Under the pieces are notes generated by a model, which did not search any database, was not told the origin of the DNA, and worked only from the letters and a program-made list of their open reading frames with translations. Shown here one piece after another: positions 1 to 7,523 of a DNA stretch of 20,064 nt; position 1 is the stretch's first letter; every line of letters starts with the position of its first letter. The DNA comes from Gammaproteobacteria bacterium (lineage in GTDB: Bacteria > Pseudomonadota > Gammaproteobacteria > PS1 > Pseudothioglobaceae), in contig DNJI01000005.1 in the NCBI GenBank assembly GCA_003489145.1, forward strand, positions 1 to 20,064, given 5' to 3'. Made by a program: the position numbers and the translations under genes.

Positions 1-30
1 ATGCTTCGTTTAGTTGAGCATATAGCTTAA
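1..30 (+). CDS. gap: 3' end of glyceraldehyde-3-phosphate dehydrogenase (partial)
   Basis: Only the last nine codons and the TAA stop are present; they read MLRLVEHIA in frame from base 1. This resembles the C-terminal helix of type I glyceraldehyde-3-phosphate dehydrogenases, which often end in a '...LVEHIA'-like stretch. The identification leans on context: gap commonly lies directly upstream of pgk, pyk and fba in gammaproteobacterial autotrophs. The enzyme would interconvert glyceraldehyde-3-phosphate and 1,3-bisphosphoglycerate in the cytoplasm, the step next to the PGK encoded downstream. No catalytic residues can be seen in so short a piece, so another protein with a similar tail is possible. 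A strong terminator hairpin begins 12 bases after the stop. Confidence 0.6.
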   Translation: MLRLVEHIA

Positions 31-42
31 TTAACAAAAATT

Positions 43-70
43 ACGGCTCGCTTAGGCGGGCCGTGTTTTT
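43..70 (+). terminator. Rho-independent terminator between gap and the DUF302 gene
   Basis: A 9-bp stem (43-51 paired with 56-64, one U·G wobble at 48/59) closes a TTAG loop and is followed by GTTTTT. The U-run ends on the base just before the ATG of the next gene, so the structure sits inside what looks like one operon. It probably lowers transcription of the downstream genes relative to gap and may also block ribosome entry at the following start. Because of the wobble, the opposite strand would carry an A-C mismatch, so it should act mainly on plus-strand transcripts. Confidence 0.8.
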
Positions 71-463
71 ATGTCAGACTTATATATTAAAGATTCATCC
101 CTTGGTATTAATGAGGTGATTGAAAAATTAAAAGAAGCCGTTCCAAACAATCAGTTTGGAATTTTGCATTCTTACGATATTAAACAAACGCTGGCTGGTA
201 AAGGCCATGAGTTGACAGAAGAATGTCACGTGTTTGAAGTTTGTAACCCGAAGGTTGCAAAAGATATCCTGGAGAAGGATATGAATTTGGCAACAGTATT
301 GCCATGCCGAATTTCGGTATATACACAGGATGGCGCTACCAAAGTTGGATTAGCACTACCCTCTAAACATATTACTCAACTGTCAGATGCTGATGAATTA
401 TCATCACTGATTGACCCAGTTGAACAGACTTTGATTAAAATTATTGATCAGTCTGTTGTTTAG
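71..463 (+). CDS. DUF302 domain protein
   Basis: This 130-residue protein is a nearly complete single DUF302 domain, a family of unknown biochemical function. Recognisable parts are the N-terminal helix (about 13-26), the 'FGILHSYDIKQTLAGKG' segment (29-45), and the two family cysteine motifs, VCNP (C58) and LPC (C79), followed by a strand (ISVY). A third cysteine lies at 52. There is no signal peptide, so a cytoplasmic location is likely. The ATG at 71 directly follows a terminator U-run and has no visible ribosome binding site; the next in-frame alternative, GTG at 116, would cut into the domain, so 71 is preferred. It lies 27 bases before pgk. The conserved cysteines suggest redox or sulfur/metal chemistry, but this is only an inference and no substrate is known. 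Confidence 0.85.
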   Translation: MSDLYIKDSSLGINEVIEKLKEAVPNNQFGILHSYDIKQTLAGKGHELTEECHVFEVCNPKVAKDILEKDMNLATVLPCRISVYTQDGATKVGLALPSKHITQLSDADELSSLIDPVEQTLIKIIDQSVV

Positions 464-490
464 TAAGCATAAATAAGCAGGAGAATTATT

Positions 491-1654
491 ATGTCAGTTA
501 TCAATTTATCAGATTTAGATCTAAGCTCAAAGAGAGTGCTAATCCGTCAGGATCTTAACGTACCTATCAAAGATGGCGTGGTTACCAGTGACAAACGAAT
601 TAAAGCCTCATTACCAACCATTGAAATGGCGATGAAACAAGGTGCTAAAGTCATGTTAATGTCTCACCGTGGTCGTCCAACTGAAGGCGAAGCCAGTGAC
701 GAATTTACTTTGCAACCGGTTGCTGATCGTTTAACAGAGTTATTAGGCGTTAATGTTCGCTTAGAAACTAATTGGTTAGACGGTGTTGAAATGAACGACG
801 GCGAAGTGGTGCTTTGTGAGAATGTTCGTTTTAATGAAGGTGAAATGGCAAATGGCGATGACTTGTCTAAGCGTATGGCAGCGATGTGTGATATTTTTGC
901 AATGGATGCTTTTGGTACCGCGCATCGCGCACAAGCCTCAACTCATGGTGTGGCTAAGTATGCACCCATTGCTTGTTCTGGCCCGTTATTATCGGGTGAG
1001 TTGGAAGCATTAGGAAAAGCATTAGACAATCCTAAGCGCCCAATGGTAGCGATTGTTGGTGGCTCTAAAGTGTCTACTAAATTAACCGTATTAGAATCTT
1101 TGTCTAAGATTGTTGATCAATTGGTTGTTGGTGGCGGTATTGCTAATACCTTTATTGCAGCACAAGGCCATAACGTTGGTAAATCATTGTGTGAGCATGA
1201 TTTAATTCCAACGGCTAAAAAATTGATGGAAGACTGTGAAATTCCAGTGCCAACTGATGTGGTTTGTGGCAAGGAATTTTCAGAAGATACACCAGCAGAG
1301 ACTAAGGCATCTGATGCGGTAGTTGATGATGATATGATGTTTGATATTGGCCCAGATTCAGCGGCTGAATTAGCAGAGATCATGAAAAATGCTGGTACCA
1401 TTGTTTGGAACGGCCCAGTAGGCGTATTTGAGTTCGACCAGTTTGAAGGCGGCACAAAAACAGTGGCTATGGCGATTGCCGAGTCTGATGCCTTTTCAAT
1501 TGCAGGCGGTGGTGACACTCTAGCAGCAGTTGATAAGTATGGTATTGAAGATAAAATTAGCTATATTTCAACTGGTGGTGGTGCTTTCTTGGAGTTTTTA
1601 GAAGGTAAAAAATTACCAGCCGTAGAAATTTTAGAACAAAGAGCAGCGGAGTAG
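491..1654 (+). CDS. pgk: phosphoglycerate kinase
   Basis: Cytoplasmic enzyme that transfers phosphate between 1,3-bisphosphoglycerate/ADP and 3-phosphoglycerate/ATP; in the Calvin cycle it runs in the ATP-consuming direction. At 387 residues it equals the E. coli enzyme in length. Family motifs are intact: RQDLNVP (19-25) and SHRGRP (58-63) of the N-terminal substrate domain, GGSKVSTK (190-197), WNGPVGVFE (306-314) and the nucleotide-binding GGGDT (339-343) and STGGGAFLE (360-368). An AGGAG ribosome binding site (479-483) precedes the ATG with 7 bases spacing. The gene follows the DUF302 gene by 27 bases, and its stop lies 3 bases before the pyk start, so pgk and pyk are almost certainly co-transcribed and translationally coupled. 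Confidence 0.98.
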   Translation: MSVINLSDLDLSSKRVLIRQDLNVPIKDGVVTSDKRIKASLPTIEMAMKQGAKVMLMSHRGRPTEGEASDEFTLQPVADRLTELLGVNVRLETNWLDGVEMNDGEVVLCENVRFNEGEMANGDDLSKRMAAMCDIFAMDAFGTAHRAQASTHGVAKYAPIACSGPLLSGELEALGKALDNPKRPMVAIVGGSKVSTKLTVLESLSKIVDQLVVGGGIANTFIAAQGHNVGKSLCEHDLIPTAKKLMEDCEIPVPTDVVCGKEFSEDTPAETKASDAVVDDDMMFDIGPDSAAELAEIMKNAGTIVWNGPVGVFEFDQFEGGTKTVAMAIAESDAFSIAGGGDTLAAVDKYGIEDKISYISTGGGAFLEFLEGKKLPAVEILEQRAAE

Positions 1655-1657
1655 CAC

Positions 1658-3106
1658 TTGTCAAGAAGAACCAAAATATTAGCAACACTCGGTCCAGCAA
1701 CGGATAAAGAAGGCGTACTAGAAAATATTCTAGCGGCAGGTGTGAACGTGGTTCGCATTAATTTCTCACACGGGTCAGAAGAAGAGCATTTAGGCAGAGT
1801 TAAAGCAGTGCGCGAATGGGCACAAGCTAATAATACCTACATAGGTGTATTGATGGATCTTCAAGGTCCTAAAATTCGCATTGCTTCTTTTAAAGATGGC
1901 ATAAAGATCCAGCTGAACAATGGCGATTCTTTTGCCCTAGATGCTGATATGGATGGATTGTTAGGCAATCAAGAATCTGTTGGTATTGCTTACAAAACGC
2001 TACCTCAAGAAGTTAAAACTGGCAATGTGTTGATACTAGATGATGGCAAGATTGTTTTAGAAGTGATTAGTATTGAAGGCAACAAGATCAATACCGTGGT
2101 AACACAAGGTGGTGTCTTGTCTGATAAAAAAGGCATCAATCTTCGCGGCGGCGGCTTATCAGCAAATGCATTGACTGAAAAAGACAAAAAAGATATTTTC
2201 ATTGCCGCCAAGGCAAAAGCTGATTATGTGGCACTTTCATTCCCTGTTAGTGGCGATGATGTGCGTGAAACCAAGCAATTATTACAAGAGGCAGGTTCAG
2301 ATGCGGGCGTTATTTCAAAGATCGAGCGAGCTGAAGCCTTAATTGAAGAGACTATTTTAGATATTATTGAAGAATCAGCTGGCATTATGGTGGCTCGTGG
2401 TGATTTAGGTGTTGAGATTGGTGATGCTCAACTACCAGCACAGCAAAAAAGATTAATTAAATTAGCCAGATCAAATGATCGTATTGTTATTACTGCAACG
2501 CAGATGCTTGAGTCAATGATCGAGAACCCTATTCCAACACGTGCAGAAGTGTTTGATGTGGCAAATGCTGTGCTTGATGGCACTGATGCAGTGATGCTTT
2601 CAGCAGAAACAGCAGCTGGAGACTACCCTGAAAATGCGGTAAAAACCATGCACGATGTTTGCCTAGAAACTGAAAAAAATCCAATTGCTAAAGTTTCCCA
2701 TCATCGATTACACGAACACTTCAAAGGCATTGATGAGACAATTGCTATGAGTACTATGTATGCGGCTAATCATTTAGGCGTTAAGGTGATTGCAGCACTC
2801 ACAGAAACTGGAAAAACAGCCCTGTGGATGTCAAGAATGAGTTCAAATATTTCAATTTTTGCAATGAGTGATAGCATCCAGACATTACGTAAAGTAACAC
2901 TTTATCGCGGTGTTTACCCGTGCGGTATTGAAAAGTCCGGTGCTAATGACTGGTCTCAAGTAAATGAAACAGTGATCGAAACACTGATAAAAAACGAGGT
3001 TGTAGAAGACGGAGATTTGGTAGTATTGACCAAAGGAATGTATAAAGACAAATCAGGTGGAACCAACATGATGAAGATTCTTCGTGTGGGTGATGCTAAT
3101 TATTAA
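1658..3106 (+). CDS. pyk: pyruvate kinase (PykA type)
   Basis: Converts phosphoenolpyruvate and ADP to pyruvate and ATP. The 482-residue protein matches the E. coli PykA type in length and in its opening residues (MSRRTKILATLGPATD). Visible motifs: RINFSHGS (33-40), MDLQGPKIR (66-74), KIERAEAL (K221 is the phosphoryl-transfer lysine), MVARGDLGVE (244-253, Mg2+ ligand D249) and TATQMLESM (279-287). Lysine at 72, where K+-dependent enzymes carry glutamate, is the signature of K+-independent pyruvate kinases. Translation starts at TTG; a GGAG sequence (1648-1651) overlaps the pgk stop, and the family N-terminus supports this start. The weak start codon plus coupling to pgk should keep expression below that of PGK. 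The enzyme is not part of the Calvin cycle; it links the block to lower glycolysis. Confidence 0.96.
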   Translation: MSRRTKILATLGPATDKEGVLENILAAGVNVVRINFSHGSEEEHLGRVKAVREWAQANNTYIGVLMDLQGPKIRIASFKDGIKIQLNNGDSFALDADMDGLLGNQESVGIAYKTLPQEVKTGNVLILDDGKIVLEVISIEGNKINTVVTQGGVLSDKKGINLRGGGLSANALTEKDKKDIFIAAKAKADYVALSFPVSGDDVRETKQLLQEAGSDAGVISKIERAEALIEETILDIIEESAGIMVARGDLGVEIGDAQLPAQQKRLIKLARSNDRIVITATQMLESMIENPIPTRAEVFDVANAVLDGTDAVMLSAETAAGDYPENAVKTMHDVCLETEKNPIAKVSHHRLHEHFKGIDETIAMSTMYAANHLGVKVIAALTETGKTALWMSRMSSNISIFAMSDSIQTLRKVTLYRGVYPCGIEKSGANDWSQVNETVIETLIKNEVVEDGDLVVLTKGMYKDKSGGTNMMKILRVGDANY

Positions 3107-3134
3107 AATAGTAAAATAAGAAAGGAGCAAATAT

Positions 3135-4196
3135 ATGATAATTTCATTAAGAGAATTACTAGATCACGCGGCAGAAAATGGTTACGGCATGCCGGCGTTT
3201 AACGTTAACAACATGGAGCAAGTGCATGCAATCATGCAAGCGGCTGATAAAACTAACAGCCCAGTAATTATGCAGGGTTCTGCAGGTGCACGTTCATATG
3301 CGGGTGAGCCGTTCTTACGTCACCTAATTATTGCAGCAACTGAGATGTATCCACATATTCCAGTGGTAATGCATCAGGATCATGGTTCTGAGCCAGATAT
3401 TTGTTTGCGTTCGATTCAATCAGGCTTTTCATCAGTAATGATGGATGGCTCTTTAGAAGCTGACATGAAAACACCAGCTAGCTTTGAATACAATGTTGCA
3501 GTCACTGCTGAAGTTGTGAAGATGGCACACGCAGGCGGTGTTTCAGTAGAAGGTGAATTAGGTTGTTTAGGTTCATTAGAAACTGGCATGATGGGCGAAG
3601 AAGATGGCCATGGCGCTGAAGGTAAATTAGACCTTGATATGTTGTTAACTTCAGTTGAAGAAGCGGCAGATTTCGTTAAAGCAACCAACGTTGATGCGTT
3701 AGCAATCGCGATTGGTACTTCACACGGTGCTTATAAATTTACGGCTGAGCCGACAGGTGATGTGTTGCGTATTGACCGTATTAAAGAGATTCATGCACGT
3801 TTACCAAACACTCACTTAGTGATGCATGGTTCTTCTTCAGTGCCGCAAGACTGGTTAGAAATCATCAACTCACATGGTGGTGATATGGGCCAAACTTATG
3901 GCGTTCCAGTAGAAGAAATTCAAGAAGGCATTAAGAATGGTGTGCGTAAAGTAAACATCGATACAGATTTACGCATGGCATCAACTGGTGCAGTTCGTCG
4001 TCATTTGATTGAAAACACATCAAACTTCGATCCACGTAAATTCTTAAAAGATTCAACGGCAGCAATGTCTGATATTTGTGCAGCACGTTTTGAAGCATTT
4101 GGTTCTGCAGGTAATGCAGATAAAATCAAAGTATCTTCATTAGACACAATGAGTCAAAGATACGCTTCAGGTGAGTTAGACGCTAACATTACGTAA
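3135..4196 (+). CDS. fba: fructose-bisphosphate aldolase class II, Calvin-cycle (CbbA) subtype
   Basis: Zinc-dependent aldolase that condenses glyceraldehyde-3-phosphate with dihydroxyacetone phosphate; members of this 340-360-residue subtype are typical of autotrophic proteobacteria and probably also handle sedoheptulose bisphosphate. The 353-residue protein carries the MHQDHG motif (79-84, with D82 as catalytic acid and H83 as metal ligand), VEGELG (138-143), GTSHGAYKF with H197, VMHGSSSVP with H231, and the phosphate-binding NIDTDLR (274-280). A strong AAAGGAG site (3121-3127) precedes the ATG. It follows pyk by 28 bases and ends 20 bases before a strong terminator, so it is the last gene of the gap-pgk-pyk block. 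The cbbA symbol would be equally appropriate. Its good ribosome binding site suggests higher expression than pyk. Confidence 0.96.
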   Translation: MIISLRELLDHAAENGYGMPAFNVNNMEQVHAIMQAADKTNSPVIMQGSAGARSYAGEPFLRHLIIAATEMYPHIPVVMHQDHGSEPDICLRSIQSGFSSVMMDGSLEADMKTPASFEYNVAVTAEVVKMAHAGGVSVEGELGCLGSLETGMMGEEDGHGAEGKLDLDMLLTSVEEAADFVKATNVDALAIAIGTSHGAYKFTAEPTGDVLRIDRIKEIHARLPNTHLVMHGSSSVPQDWLEIINSHGGDMGQTYGVPVEEIQEGIKNGVRKVNIDTDLRMASTGAVRRHLIENTSNFDPRKFLKDSTAAMSDICAARFEAFGSAGNADKIKVSSLDTMSQRYASGELDANIT

Positions 4197-4216
4197 GCAT
4201 CTAAGCATCAAGCTTG

Positions 4217-4250
4217 AAAGGCTCGTTTTTATAACGGGCCTTTTTTGTTT
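4217..4250 (+). terminator. Rho-independent terminator after fba
   Basis: An 11-bp stem (4217-4227 with 4233-4243, one U·G wobble at 4223/4237) closes a TTTAT loop and is followed by an interrupted T-rich run to 4250. It ends the carbon-metabolism block. The central arms GGCTCG/CGGGCC, including the wobble, are identical to those of the terminator at 43-70. Confidence 0.9.
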
Positions 4251-4256
4251 TTCAGG

Positions 4257-4265
4257 TGATACAAT
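4257..4265 (+). promoter_or_regulatory. possible extended -10 element for mnmG
   Basis: TGATACAAT fits the extended -10 pattern TGnTATAAT with one mismatch. No -35 match lies 16-18 bases upstream because that position is the terminator arm. Transcription would start at or within a base or two of the mnmG ATG at 4271, giving an almost leaderless mRNA. The same bases overlap an AGGTGA ribosome-binding-like sequence (4254-4259), so readthrough translation is the alternative explanation. Confidence 0.3.
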
Positions 4266-4270
4266 AAATC

Positions 4271-6142
4271 ATGCAAATCAATAAACATTATTCAGTAATC
4301 GTGATTGGCGGTGGCCATGCTGGTACAGAAGCTGCCTTGGCTTCTGCACGTATGGGTGTGAATACGTTGTTAATTACGCATAATATTGAAACGCTTGGTC
4401 AGATGAGCTGTAACCCTGCGATTGGTGGAATTGGTAAAGGCCATTTGGTCAAAGAAATTGATGCTATGGGTGGCGCAATGGCAACTGCTATTGACAAATC
4501 TGGCATTCAATTTAGAACTTTAAATGCCTCTAAGGGTCCTGCCGTACGTGCAACGCGAGCACAAGCAGACCGTGTTTTGTATAAAGCAGCGATTCGTTAT
4601 ATTTTAGAGAATCAGGAAAACTTATCTTTATTCCAGCAAGCGGTTGATGACCTCATTATTGAAAACGATGTGATTAAAGGCATCAAGACCCAAATGGGTT
4701 TGAATTTTTATGCTGATAAAGTCATCCTCACTTCAGGTACGTTTTTGGGTGGCGTTATTCATATTGGCCAATCTAATTTTGAGGGTGGGCGTGCCGGCGA
4801 TGCACCTTCTAACCCGCTATCAAGAACACTGAGGGCTTATGATCTCGGCGTAGGAAGGTTAAAAACAGGCACACCACCAAGATTGGATGGTCGCACGATT
4901 GACTTTAGCGTATTGCAAGCACAGCCTGGCGACACCCCATTGCCGACTTTCTCTTATATGGGTAAAGCATCAGACCATCCACAGCAGATCCCCTGTTACA
5001 TTACCCATACCAATGAAAAAACTCATGACTTCATTCGTGAGGGTTTAAAAGACTCACCCATGTATACCGGTAACATTGAGGGTGTCGGTCCGAGATATTG
5101 CCCATCAATTGAAGATAAAGTGGTGCGTTTTGCTGAACGTGATTCACATCAAATCTTTGTTGAGCCTGAAGGCTTGACCACGAATGAGGTATACCCAAAC
5201 GGTGTTTCCACTTCATTGCCGTATGAAGTACAAGTTGAATTTATTCGCTCGATTAGAGGTTTTGAAAATGCGCAGATTATTCGTCCAGGCTACGCGATTG
5301 AGTATGATTTTTTTGATCCACGTGGGTTGAGGCAAACCTTAGAAGTGAAAAAAATATCCGGCCTGTATTTTGCCGGGCAAATTAACGGCACCACCGGTTA
5401 TGAAGAAGCTGCAGCTCAAGGTTTATTGGCTGGCGTGAATGCCGCTTGCGCTGTACAAGCTAAAGATCCGTGGCACCCAAAACGTGATGAGAGTTATATT
5501 GGGGTGATGGTAGATGATTTGATTACCAAAGGCACCAATGAACCGTATCGTATGTTTACTTCACGTGCTGAGTATCGACTTCTTTTACGAGAAGACAATG
5601 CCGATGAGCGCCTAACGCCCAAAGCTAGAGAATTAGGTTTGATTGGTGATGATCGTTGGCATGCTTTTGAGAAGAAATATGATGTGATTTCGAAAGAAAA
5701 ACAACGTTTAAAAACAACTTGGGTGCAAGCAGATGATCAGCAAGCAAGCGAGGTTTTAGGTACTAAATTAAATCATGAATACAATCTGGAAACGTTGTTG
5801 AAACGACCTAAGGTTAATTATCAACTACTCAGCAAGATTAAATCAGCCCAGCCTTTTTTACAAGATCGATTGTTGATTGAGCAAGTAGAAAATCAAGTGA
5901 AGTATGAAGGTTATATTAAGCGTCAGCTTGATGAGATTGAAAAATACCGAAAGAATGAAGACACACGTTTGCCAGAATCAATGGACTACAATACTATTCA
6001 GGCGCTCTCGGCAGAAGTTAGGCAAAAGTTAAGTCTTCATCGCCCAGAAACCATTGGCCAAGCCAGCCGACTTCAGGGTGTAACCCCAGCCTCTATTTCT
6101 ATTTTATTGGTTTACCTGAAAACTTATAAAATAGCTTCATGA
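4271..6142 (+). CDS. mnmG: tRNA uridine-5-carboxymethylaminomethyl modification enzyme MnmG (GidA)
   Basis: FAD-dependent partner of MnmE; together they place the carboxymethylaminomethyl group on the wobble uridine of several tRNAs. The 623-residue length is close to E. coli MnmG (629). The N-terminal FAD-binding motif IGGGHAGTEAA (12-22) is intact, followed by SCNPAIGGIGKGH with C47 and GPRYCPSIEDK with C277; both cysteines match the functional cysteines of the E. coli enzyme in motif and position. GTPPRLDGRTID (200-211) and the TGYEEAAAQG region are also typical. The ATG at 4271 leaves the expected short extension before the FAD motif. It opens a six-gene chain: its TGA overlaps the ATG of rsmG by 4 bases. 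In most bacteria mnmG-rsmG is followed by parA-parB, which is not the case here. Confidence 0.98.
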   Translation: MQINKHYSVIVIGGGHAGTEAALASARMGVNTLLITHNIETLGQMSCNPAIGGIGKGHLVKEIDAMGGAMATAIDKSGIQFRTLNASKGPAVRATRAQADRVLYKAAIRYILENQENLSLFQQAVDDLIIENDVIKGIKTQMGLNFYADKVILTSGTFLGGVIHIGQSNFEGGRAGDAPSNPLSRTLRAYDLGVGRLKTGTPPRLDGRTIDFSVLQAQPGDTPLPTFSYMGKASDHPQQIPCYITHTNEKTHDFIREGLKDSPMYTGNIEGVGPRYCPSIEDKVVRFAERDSHQIFVEPEGLTTNEVYPNGVSTSLPYEVQVEFIRSIRGFENAQIIRPGYAIEYDFFDPRGLRQTLEVKKISGLYFAGQINGTTGYEEAAAQGLLAGVNAACAVQAKDPWHPKRDESYIGVMVDDLITKGTNEPYRMFTSRAEYRLLLREDNADERLTPKARELGLIGDDRWHAFEKKYDVISKEKQRLKTTWVQADDQQASEVLGTKLNHEYNLETLLKRPKVNYQLLSKIKSAQPFLQDRLLIEQVENQVKYEGYIKRQLDEIEKYRKNEDTRLPESMDYNTIQALSAEVRQKLSLHRPETIGQASRLQGVTPASISILLVYLKTYKIAS

Positions 6143-6753
6143 GCGAACTTCGACAAATCTTGCTAAGCGGTGCTGAGCAGATGGATCTGTCATTAAAGGA
6201 TCAACAAACTGAGCAGTTGTTAAGTTATCTTGAATTAATGACTAAGTGGAATAAAACCTATAATCTCAGCGCTATTCGAGATCCACAACTGGGCGTTAAA
6301 AAACACTTACTCGACAGTTTGTCGATCTTGCCTTATATTAATAACGACCCACTTCTAGATGTGGGCGCAGGCGCAGGCTTGCCTGGTATCGTCTTGGCTA
6401 TTATGAAACCAGATCTTTCGGTGAGTGTACTTGACAGTATTGGTAAAAAATGTCGATTTATGCAATTTGTAAAAACCCAGTTACAGCTTGACAACCTTAG
6501 CGTCATTAATGAGCGAGTTGAGGTGTTCAAACCCCAAGCTTGTTTTGCACAAATTACTTCAAGAGCCTTTGCTGAAGTTGATAAAACATTAAAACTCACC
6601 CAACATTTATTGTGTGATAATGGTCGCTACTTATTGATGAAGGGTGATCATTTTTCACAAGAAGCGATGCAAGGCGTTTTGATGACAGCACATCAAATTA
6701 ATGTGCCTTACGTATCAGATGATCGATTTTTATTAGAAATACAATTGGGATAA
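6139..6753 (+). CDS. rsmG: 16S rRNA (guanine-N7) methyltransferase RsmG (GidB)
   Basis: S-adenosylmethionine-dependent methyltransferase that makes m7G527 in 16S rRNA (E. coli numbering). The protein has 204 residues against 207 in E. coli. Family hallmarks are WNKTYNLSAIRD (37-48), HLLDSLS (56-62), the SAM-binding DVGAGAGLPG (74-83), and LDSIGKKCRF (98-107) at the acidic end of strand 2. TSRAFAE further on matches the RsmG signature. The ATG overlaps the mnmG stop (ATGA), so translation is coupled. The next gene starts two bases after its stop. Loss of this enzyme is known in other bacteria to give low-level streptomycin resistance; no sign of damage is seen here. Confidence 0.97.
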   Translation: MSELRQILLSGAEQMDLSLKDQQTEQLLSYLELMTKWNKTYNLSAIRDPQLGVKKHLLDSLSILPYINNDPLLDVGAGAGLPGIVLAIMKPDLSVSVLDSIGKKCRFMQFVKTQLQLDNLSVINERVEVFKPQACFAQITSRAFAEVDKTLKLTQHLLCDNGRYLLMKGDHFSQEAMQGVLMTAHQINVPYVSDDRFLLEIQLG

Positions 6754-6755
6754 AC

Positions 6756-7523
6756 ATGAAAAAAATACTGACTTACTTATTTGTACTTGTTCTGATTGTT
6801 ATTGGTGCAATGACTTTGTTTTTTGATGGCATTACTAAGAGCGCAATTGAAACTTATGCACAGCAGTCCTTAAAAACGCCTGTGCATATTACCGAGTTTA
6901 GAAGTGATTTATCAGCGGGCAAGGTCAACATTGATTTTGTTGAAGTGAGAAACCCAGAACATTTTAAGAATAAAAATGCTTTTGTCTTAAATCACTTAAG
7001 CTTAATAAAATCTGATGAGAGTACATTAGATTTGATTGTTTTAGAAAGTCTAGAGTTTGATGGTTTGTTATTCACGCTTGAACAAAGCGACAACCAAGTT
7101 AATTTAGTGACGTTGCTTAAGAATTTAGAATCAAAATCAAGCCCCTCTAATCAGAATATCGTTGAAGGTGAACCAGTTAAAATTGAAAAACAAACTGAAG
7201 CTCGAGTTGTTATTAAGAATTTAAGCTTTATTAACACCCAGCTTAAAATTGACACTCAGTGGTTTAAGGATACGGTTGATGTGCCAAATGTAAGGATTCG
7301 TAATTTTGGCGCAACAAAAGGTGTTCCTGTTAGTCGTGTAGGTGCAGAGTTGATGAAAATAGCCCTACGTAGAATTCAAGACGAAGTCGAGAATAAGGGT
7401 TTGAGGCTGGGAGAGAAAGAAATTAAAGAAGGTGTACGCCGACAATTAGAGGGTGAGCTGGAAGGGTTGAAAGGCAAGTTAGATGGCAAAGCTAGAGATT
7501 GGTTCAGAAAATTAGGTTTATGA
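6756..7523 (+). CDS. AsmA-like single-pass membrane protein
   Basis: A 255-residue protein with one N-terminal hydrophobic segment (about 4-24, after MKK) and the rest probably periplasmic. The segment after the helix, with 'KTPVHITEF' (41-49) and a 'VRNPEHF' motif (64-70), resembles the opening of AsmA-family and short AsmA-like proteins, in which amphipathic strands repeat beneath a membrane anchor. The C-terminal 80 residues are highly charged and helical (GEKEIKEGVRRQLEGELEG region). Large AsmA proteins take part in lipid transfer or outer-membrane homeostasis; whether this short version does so is unknown. It lies between rsmG (2-base gap) and tatD (4-base ATGA overlap), which ties it to the housekeeping operon but does not reveal its role. 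Family assignment is from sequence character, not a search. Confidence 0.7.
   Translation: MKKILTYLFVLVLIVIGAMTLFFDGITKSAIETYAQQSLKTPVHITEFRSDLSAGKVNIDFVEVRNPEHFKNKNAFVLNHLSLIKSDESTLDLIVLESLEFDGLLFTLEQSDNQVNLVTLLKNLESKSSPSNQNIVEGEPVKIEKQTEARVVIKNLSFINTQLKIDTQWFKDTVDVPNVRIRNFGATKGVPVSRVGAELMKIALRRIQDEVENKGLRLGEKEIKEGVRRQLEGELEGLKGKLDGKARDWFRKLGL

Noticed and set aside
1112..1119. TTGATCAA palindrome in pgk as an FNR site
   Set aside because: It lacks the four-base spacer between half-sites and lies inside coding sequence.
1117..1518. Open frame of 133 codons on the minus strand within pgk
   Set aside because: It lies wholly antisense to a well-conserved gene, has low-complexity Ser/Pro/Ala-rich content and no ribosome binding site; it is a by-product of pgk codon use.
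7499..7519. Seven-residue upstream extension of TatD
   Set aside because: Family members start directly before the DSHCH motif, and the ATGA overlap at 7520 fits the spacing pattern of the operon.
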